A stretch of DNA of 64,000 bases from Paroedura picta (taxonomy: Eukaryota; Chordata; Lepidosauria; Squamata; Gekkonidae): contig NC_135373.1 in the NCBI RefSeq assembly GCF_049243985.1, forward strand, positions 8,105,501 through 8,169,500, in the 5' to 3' direction. The notes under the pieces were generated by a model. The model searched no databases. It was not told where the DNA came from and was given only the letters and a program-made list of their open reading frames with translations. This document shows, in pieces, positions 54,684-63,600 of the stretch. The position numbers were made by a program, and so were the translations under genes. Position 1 is the first letter of the stretch; the number at the start of each line of letters is the position of its first letter.

Positions 54684-57600
54684 GCCTTCCCATGCGGTTC
54701 AGGGCAGTGTACTGCATCCATTAGCATTGATAAAACGTAGGTTTTAAAAACAATAAATAATAAAGAACTGTTTTTGGCACCCCACTTTTTACTACCTGGA
54801 GGCATCTCAAAGTGCCTTACAATTGCCCTTCCCTTTCTCTCTTCACAACAGACACCCCGTGAGAAAAGTGGGGCTGAGAGAGGGCTAAGAGGACGGTGTC
54901 TGGCCCAAGCTCACCCAGCTGGTTGCACATGCAGGAGGAGTGGGGGAATCAAACCCAGTTCTCCAGATTAGATGCTGCCGCTCTTAACCACTGCAACACA
55001 ACGGCTCTCAGCACCAAGCTGGCTTCAAATGAGGCCAGATGAGGATCCCCTATTGCAGGGATCCTCAACCTGTGGTCCTCCAGATGTTCATGGACTACAA
55101 TTCCCATGAGCCCCTGCCAGCGAATGCTGGCAGGGGCTCAAGGGAATTGTAGTCCATGAACATCTGGAGGACCACAGGTTGAGGATCCCTGTCCTATTGG
55201 ATAGCATGCTGGGGGACTGGAGGGATTAACTAGTTACCCACAGACTCTTGAGTTTTCTGATGCCGATGCCTTCTGCCCCCCACTCCTTGTGAGCAAATAG
55301 CAGCTGCTGGGGTGGGGGTGAAACCCCTTTCCCTTAGCCCTCCCAGCAGGGCTATCTTACCTTCTCCAGTTTTGAGCCTTTTTGAAAGATATAAACAATT
55401 TTGATCACTGATCTCATGGGTAATACCCAGGTTGGGTCGTGTGGCTGTTTGTGTGTGTGCATGCAGAGCATTGACCTGTAAGCAGAGTTTTCCAAGAAGA
55501 CCTATTTCACGGAGACTGCTGCAGTAATGCTGGTCTGCCTTACAGGGTAATTGTCAGGATTCCCAATGCAGGTGAAGGGCATAGGGAGTCCTTTAAGGAA
55601 AAGGATGCATAAATGTTGGGGCATGCCGGTAGGCATGCGCATTACAAAAAATACATACAATTTATGAATTGGTCTGAACCAATTCGGGCTGAATTAGAAT
55701 CATAGAACCATAGAGTTGGAAGGGGCCATACAGGCCATCTAGTCCAACCCCCTGCTCAACGCAGGATCAGCCCTAAGCATCCTAAAGCATCCAAGAAAAG
55801 TGTGTATCCAACCTTTGCTTGAAGACTGCCAGTGAGGGGGAGCTCACCACCTCCTTAGGCAGCCTATTCCACTGCTGAACTACTCTGACTGTGAACATTT
55901 TTTCCTGAGATCTAGCCTATCATATCACACAATTCATATCACAGAAATGACCTTTCAAATTTGGCTGAATCCGAAAAGGATTGGGGGCTTTTTGAGCATG
56001 TGCATCTCTAAGAGCATCTCTGCTGCCTAAGAAGGAGGGAAAGAACAGCCACCAAACAGCAGATCTGTCATTATCAAAAGTTTGGCATGGTGCCTTTTAA
56101 ATGCCTCCTTGCCTGTGAAAGCGGGGGGGGGGGGGGAATTAAACTGACCAAATCACAATTTGGCCACCGCTGTCCCCACACACACACACACACACACTTA
56201 AATCGCAGGGTTGGGTGATTTGGCTCAGATAGGTCTGAAAAATATTTTTCGGCTCATCCAAACCGAATCACCCATTCCCTGTTTGCCAGTTTCAGCCAGC
56301 AGATCAATTGGCTGTAAAGCAGAGGGTTTCGAACACTGATCCTCAGAAGAGAAGCCCCTCTCTTGCCATAACTTACCAAACAGTAGCCAAAATTTCCCAT
56401 ACTTCCACTGTCTCATCGCGAAGGCTCATCCTCCAAGATGGACCAGAGCGGTTTGTGCAATAGATTTTTATTTGCTTTATTTACATCCCGCCTTCCTCCC
56501 CAGTGGTGACCGGCCCAAGGTTACCCAGTGAGCTTCCAGGTAGAGCAGGGATTCGAATCTGGATCTCCTACTCCAGCGTGTAGGCCTTAATTCCCCCCCC
56601 CCCTCCCCGTTCGTGCTGAGTGATGCTTGGGGCTATTCAGGCACGGCCAATGCCCTGTCTGCACCTTCTCAGAATCCTCTGAAACACCCACTTGGGGATG
56701 ACTTTGCAAAACATGTCCCCAAAACAGGAAGTCTGGAAAACCTGTCAATCAATTCCGTTTGGGGGGGGGCAGTTTTAATGAGCTGGGCTGTGATTAATTA
56801 GTACCTCAACAATTTGGAAGAGATTGCCTGTGGTAGCTGTCTTGTAACAGGCCTGGGATACAGAAAATATTAACAGGCACTCCCTTTTTTAGAGAAGACC
56901 TTCTTAAAGAAAAAAAATCTTCTTTCATGTGGATGAGAAACAATTCCCCCCTTTGGCTAGTTGTGGATTAAAAGGGGGCTGGATAAGGAGCTGTTTAATT
57001 CCTTGTCAGCATTGAGGGAGCCAGTGTATTCTCGTGGTTGACGTGTCGGGCCAGGATCGGAGGGGGCCGCAGGTTCGAACCCCTACTTGGCCATGGAAGC
57101 TTGCGGGGCGACTGTAATGCAAGCAAATCCCACTCTTTCAGCCTCACTTCTTCAGAGCGTTGTCTGGAGAATAAAATGGAGAAGATGAAAATGACGTAAG
57201 CTGCCCCGGTCCCGCTGGGGAGAAAAGTGGAGCATAAATGAATTTAAAAAATAAGTTCCAAATGATTGCATTTTTCACATTCGATTCCGGCAAGGTTTCC
57301 CATTTTAACCACAGGGGGGCAGTGTGCTCTCGGAACATCTTCATTGCAAGGCTGCTGGGAAATGTTAAGGAATCCGGCCTCCTCCTTGCCAGCAACCCCA
57401 GCAGCTTCCGTTCCCTCCCTGGCCCTGGCGATCGGACCCCAACCCCACATGCTTGAGCCTCCTTGTGCTGTTTTCTAGGCCGTGATCCAGAACCCGTTCA
57501 GCAATGGCGGAAGCCCGGCAACAGACGCCGTCAGCGGGGAGGCTCGCTTCGCGTACTTCCCGGCCTCGACGGTGGGGGACGCCACGGCAGTGTCGGTGCA

Positions 57601-60600
57601 GACGACGGATCAGTCACTAGCCCAAGCCGGAGGTAGGAACTGTGACGTGTCTTCAAGGCAGGTGACAATGGGTGGGCGATAGGGTTGTGAGTGTCCTGCA
57701 TCATGCAGGGGGTTGGACTAGATGACCCAGGAGGTCCCTTCCAACTCTATGATTCTATATGTCCAGTGCATCTTCTGTTGTTCTCTCTAGCATGTCCTCA
57801 CATGGTTTATGTTATTCTTAGTTATACTTAGGCAGGTTATGATCATCGCCCCCCCCCCCCCCCCCGGTGGATAGTGGGCGAGCTTAGTCAGATTTAGTCT
57901 GCCGCTTCTGGACATCTTGGGATTGTTGTAGTTTGGTCTTAGTGGAATTTTATTGGGGTATTTTATTGGGGTTTTTATATATGCTGTAACCCGCCACGAG
58001 GCATTGGGAGTGACGGGCTAGAAATCTAATCTAAGTATAATAATATAATAATAATAATGTTGATACCCATAGATATGAATGCTGAATTCCGCACGTATAT
58101 ACATAATGTGTTTACCTTATTGAGTATAATTTGCAGGGTTGTCTCATTGCTCGTTGGCAATTTGAGTCATGTCAGCCGTAAGGTTCCCATATGTGCAAAT
58201 CTGATGCCCTCTCCTCCTTTCGACAGGAAAGGGCATTCAGCCTCCTCCTTGCCCTGCAGAATTGCAAGCTGCTATACGAGGAGGTCTCAGAAGTTGTGAG
58301 AACTTGCTCACTCTTCCATCCGGAAATCAGAAACAGTGATCCACAAGAAGCATAAACCCATTTGGCGCACTTTTGTAGAATCGCAGCATGTGTGCAGATC
58401 TACCTATTGGCACCTTGCAGCCCCTAGTGGTCCCCCACGTGAAGTTTCTACTTCCCGCAGGCAAGGTTTTCCTTGCGCCCTAGCTCGCTCGGACTTCCCA
58501 CGTTAACACGGGCCCCTCCTCTGCTTGGTTCCTCCTTAGGCCAGTTCTACGTAATGATGACCCCTCAAGACGTACTGCAGACGGGAACGCAACGCACCAT
58601 CGCCCCCCGTACTCACCCCTATTCTCCGTACGTATGGCTCCGGGAGCAGAGGGAACCATAGGGCGGAGGCTGGCTGGCTACCGTACTTCTACCTGGTAAC
58701 CAAGACCCCCCCCGGGTATTGCTCAGATGTACTGTCTGCTCAGGTTCTCCTCTTCGGGGGAAGACGCTGCCAAGGATAGCAATATGGCAGAGATTCTCAT
58801 TGCAGGCAGTAAATGCAGCCGGAACTGCCCTGAATCAGAATGTAAATCCCTCACGGCTATCCTCATGTGACCCTTTCCGACAGGGGATATAATTTATGTT
58901 CTCCTGGTGGCTGTTTGGGGGCAGGGCCTGAGTGGGGAAAGCATCACTGATGCACTGATGTCACTTCCAGGTGTGATGTCACTGCGTGCATGCCCACACA
59001 CAGTCTTAAGAGTCCCACAAACACTGGTAAACACCAATGAGATTTGATCAGCTCCTAAATCAGTGGTTCTCAACCTTCCTAATGCCGCGACCCTTTAACA
59101 CAGTTCCTCATATTGTGGTGACCCCAACCATAAAATTACACAAGTGTTCTTTCCCAGAAATTAAACTGAAACTGACCAAGGGTGTGAAGATCCATTGTTC
59201 ATGATTGTATATAAATTGGTTTCTTTCCGGGGTTTCTCAGTTCAGTTCTGCCTCTTGTCCCACCATGCTGATCCCGCTCTTTTCCGCTGCTCTAGAAAGA
59301 CGTACGCTCTATCTCAATCTACCCGACAAGGCTGTTGTGTGATGGTGCCCCCCCCCACCCTGCCAAGCTGCTCGCCCTGCCACGACCCCTGTGAAAGGGG
59401 TCCCGACCCCCAGGTTGAGAACCACTGTCCTAAAGAGTCTTTGGGGGTGTCTGTGACATTTAAACATTGTGCCTTTGTCATTGTTCACCCCCCTCCCCAT
59501 TTTCCTTCTACTGCTCCCTTGAGAAATGGAGGGAGGAAACAGGATTTCCCCCAATGGGCACTATTAATACCCCTTTCTTCCCTTCTCATTTTAGGGTGGG
59601 AAGGGCGTGTTCAACACCTGTTTCCAGGATGGTGGCAGAATACTAGATTGAGATCTTGCGACCCCATCTTTAAATTTAAGAGGGGTGCGTGTGTGTGATT
59701 TTACCGCTTCCTGCTTCAGGTGGTGAATGGAGCAATGAAGTTGATCTATTCCAGGGGTAGTCAAATTGCGGCCCTCCAGATGTCCACGGACTACAGTTCC
59801 CATGAGCCCCTGACATCTGGAGGACTGCAGTGTTCGCTGGCAGGGGCTCATGGGAATGGTAGTCCATGGACATCTGGAGGGCCGCAGTGTTTGCTGGCAG
59901 GGGCTCATGGAAATTGTAGTCCATGGACATCTGGAGGGCCGCAGTGTTCGCTGGCAGGGGCTCATGGGAATTGTAGTCCATGGACATCTGGAGGGCCGCA
60001 GTGTTCTCTGGCAAGGGCTCATGGGAATTGTAGTCCATGGACATCTGGAAGGCCGCAGTGTTCGCTGGCAGGGGCTCATGGGAATTGTAGTCCAGTCCCC
60101 CAGCATGCTATCCAATAGGGCCGCAGTTTGACTACCCCTGATCTATTCTTTGGGTGACCTTTTTCTTTTCCTTGAAAACCTAGGAAAATGGACGGGACGC
60201 GGACGCCGCGAGACGAGAGGAGGAGAGCTCAGCACAACGAAGGTGGGCAAGCGGAACTGGATCTCCATTTTTCTATAAATATGATTTTATTCTTGCATTC
60301 TGCTCCTCCCTGGCTGGGTCTAGGATTTTTTTTTCCTTTTGGCCACACTGACTCACTGCTGTCCCCAGACCCCTCCAAAGGGGCTTGGATGGCTGTCGAA
60401 GAAGTCAGGTGCCCATGCCGCACCTCCGGAGGTCATTTGCCTTGCTAATCTTTTGAAACTGGCTCCTGTTTAGTGTTCCTAGGAAGCGTAAACCCACCAT
60501 GAGGATGGACTCAGGTGCTAATCTGAAGTAGCGGAACAAAATGGGAGTCTAGCGGCACCTTTAAGAGCAACAAAGCTTTACTGTCATGCTGCATATCAGT

Positions 60601-63600
60601 TGTGATGCTGTTTACTAATTTGCTCCTAATTTATTCTCTCTTTCTGTACTTTGATGTTTCTTGTTACATTGTCTGAGAAAGCGGGCATTCACACAAAAGC
60701 TCACACCTTGAATATATCTTGGTTGGTCTTAAAGGTGCCGCTGGACTCAATTTTTGTTCCACCATGAGGAGCACACATAAAAGTGCTGCATTAACCGCAA
60801 CATAAAAAGCACATGAATAGATGTTCAGCCATACGCTCCAAACCATCGTATCTGCACTATGGTACTTTTCAGAGTTACGTATTTAAACCAGAATATGGAT
60901 GTTATTGCAATAACGGATCATAACCACCGAGAGACAAATTATTAAAGAGGCCCACTTGAGCTTCTCTGGTCTTAAGACACCTCCTGCCACCCATGGGCTT
61001 TCACCTGGCTGCAGTGCCAGCTGGTCCTTTCCCCCTTTTCTGGTTTATATTGAAGAAACATTGCATGGCTTTAGCATGCACTGGTTGTGTGCAGTGGTGC
61101 AGTCGTTAGGACTGGAGGCTTCTAATCTGGGAAGCCGGGTTTAATTCCCTGCACCTCCACGTGCAACCAGCTGGGTGACCTTGGGCTAGTCACAGCCCTG
61201 ATAACACTGTTCTGAACAAGGTGGGATTTGCCCTCGTCTGGCATTTCCAACAGCAGGGTTATGCTGCTTTCATTCTCTCCCCTCTTTGTCCCCAGTGGAG
61301 CGGAGGAGGCGGGACAAGATCAACAATTGGATCGTTCAGCTGTCAAAAATCATTCCAGACTGCAACACCGACAACAGCAAGACTGGAGCGGTGAGGGTCT
61401 CCGCAGGGCAGGGCAGGGGTAGCAGGGAGGAGGCCTTGGCCGCCGTCTGGAGGAGGTGGTCCCAAAGGGAGGCAGAGAGCTATCTTGCCCATTCTTGACT
61501 GCTGTGTTGCAGGGGAGGTTCTTGAATTCAGTTGGGGGAGGGCTGAGCTCTTTTTGAAGAGCCAGCTTGGGGTAGTGGTTGGGAGTGTGGACTTCTAATC
61601 TGGCAAGCCGGGTTTGATTCCCTGCTCCCCCACATGCAGCCAGCTAGGTGACCTTGGGCTTGTCACAGCACTGATAAAGCTGTTCTGACTGAGCAGCAAT
61701 ATTAGGGCTCTCTCAGCCTCCCCTCCCTCACAGGGTGTCTGTTGTGGGGAGAGGAAAGGGAAGGCAATTGTAAGCCGCTTTGAGCCTCCTTTGGGTAGAG
61801 AAAAGCAGCATAGAAGAACCTTCTTCTTCTTCAGTAATATCAGGGCTCTCTCAGCCTCACCCACCTCACAGGGTGTTCGTTGTAGGGAGAGGAAAAGGAA
61901 GGCGACTGTAAGCCGCTTTGAGACTCCTTCGGGCAGAGAAAAGTGGCATATAAGAACCAACAGTTCTTCTTCAGTAATATCAGGGCTCCCTCAGCCTCTT
62001 CCAACTCACAGGGTATCTGTTGTGGGGAGAAGAAAGGGAAGGCAATTTCAAGCTGTTTTGAGACTTCTTTGGCTAGAGAAAAGTGGCATATAAGAACCAA
62101 TTCTTCTTTGATTCCCCGCTCCTCCACTTGCAGCCAGCTGGGTGTCCTCAGGCTAGTCACAGTTTGTTTAGAGCTGTTCTCAAACAGCAGTTCTCTTAGA
62201 GCACTCTCAACCCCAATGCTGTAGAGAAAGCAAGGGGAAGATGTAAGCTGCTTTGTGACTCCTTCATGTAGTAAAAAGCAGGGTATAAAGAAATAAGCTC
62301 TTCCTTGTTCTCCTTTCCCACCATCCCCACTCCTCATGCTAAATTCATGGCCACTGCTTCTCCCCATGTACTTGATGTAGGTGCAGCTTTGGACACCCAA
62401 CTTTGTGCCAAGGGATCTGTGGCAAAAAGTAGTGCCTGGAGATTGCAGGGCAGAAGGGGAAGCTTGAGAGAAGGACCCCGAGGATCGGGGGGGGCACCTC
62501 AGTGGGGAGCAATGGGGAGGCCCCCAGGAACCGTGGGATGTGGATACTTTGGGGCGTATATTGTTTGCCACTCCCATCTCTTATGAGGGAAGAGGGGACC
62601 GTCTGGCCCTTCTCCGGAGAGGGCTGCGGCTCAGCGATGGAGCCGTTGTGGGGTCCAAGACAACTTCTGCTCCCCCCTCAGAGTAAAGGCGGCATCCTCT
62701 CCAAAGCCTGTGACTACATCCGGGAGCTACGCCAGACGAATCAGCGCATGCAGGAAACCTTCAAGGAGGCCGAGAGGCTGCAGATGGATAACGACTTACT
62801 ACGGCAGCAGGTGGGCCTTGGTGGTCGTGGGCCGCATCCTCTCCCTGCAGGGTCAGGGAGCTAAGTAGATCAGGGGTAATCAAACTGTGGCCCTCCAGAT
62901 GTCCATGAACTACAATTCCCAGGAGCCCCTGCCAGCGAACGCTGGCAGGGGCTCCTGGGAATTGTAGTCCATGGACATCTGGAGGGCCGCAGTTTGACTA
63001 CCCCTGAAGTAGATAGAGGCCCATCCGTTGCCACGGGGACCAAACAGAACCTCCATATTTCAGAGCCCCTGAACGCCGGCCGCTGGGGAGCTGTAATGTC
63101 GGGGAGGCCTCAGCCTCCGTACCCCACGTATATTGTTATTGTTGTTACTATTATTATTATTATTACCGTTATTACTATTAGTGCTATTAATTAGGTTTGT
63201 TGACAGCTGCTCTCCGGCCAGCCGTCTCGCAGCGGTTGGCAACCAAATAAGTCAAACAACAATAAAATAGCCATGGTCGTGGTCAGGAATGAAAGCCGGT
63301 AGCATCCGGTTGGCCACTGCAGGCGAGCAAGACGCCAGACGCGGAGGCCCGTTCAGCAGACCTCGCCGAGCGTAGCTTACCCACAGGCCCTCGCCCGCAG
63401 CCTGTCGAGCGTTACGGCTCTGTGGAGCGGTGCAGCCCTCGTAGGCCTCGGACTTGGCAGCAGCCACTAACTTCTCTTTCTCTCCCTCTCGTTCTCCCCC
63501 CCCCCCTGCTCCTGCCAAGATCGAAGAACTGAAGAACGAAAATGCACTTCTGAGAGCCCAGCTGCAGCAGCACGGGATCGAGATCGTGGGAGACACCCCG

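Noticed and set aside
54493-54724. Poly-Asn and poly-Leu open frames
   Set aside because: They are translations of the ATT microsatellite.
57304-57325. CCACAGGGGGGCAGTG as a CTCF site
   Set aside because: Two core positions differ from the consensus, weaker than the pair at 17903 and 17973.
59591-60131. Long repetitive open frames on both strands (up to 174 codons) that look like a repeat protein
   Set aside because: They arise because the MITE array has a 57-bp unit, a multiple of three. There is no start context, splice site or composition of a real gene.
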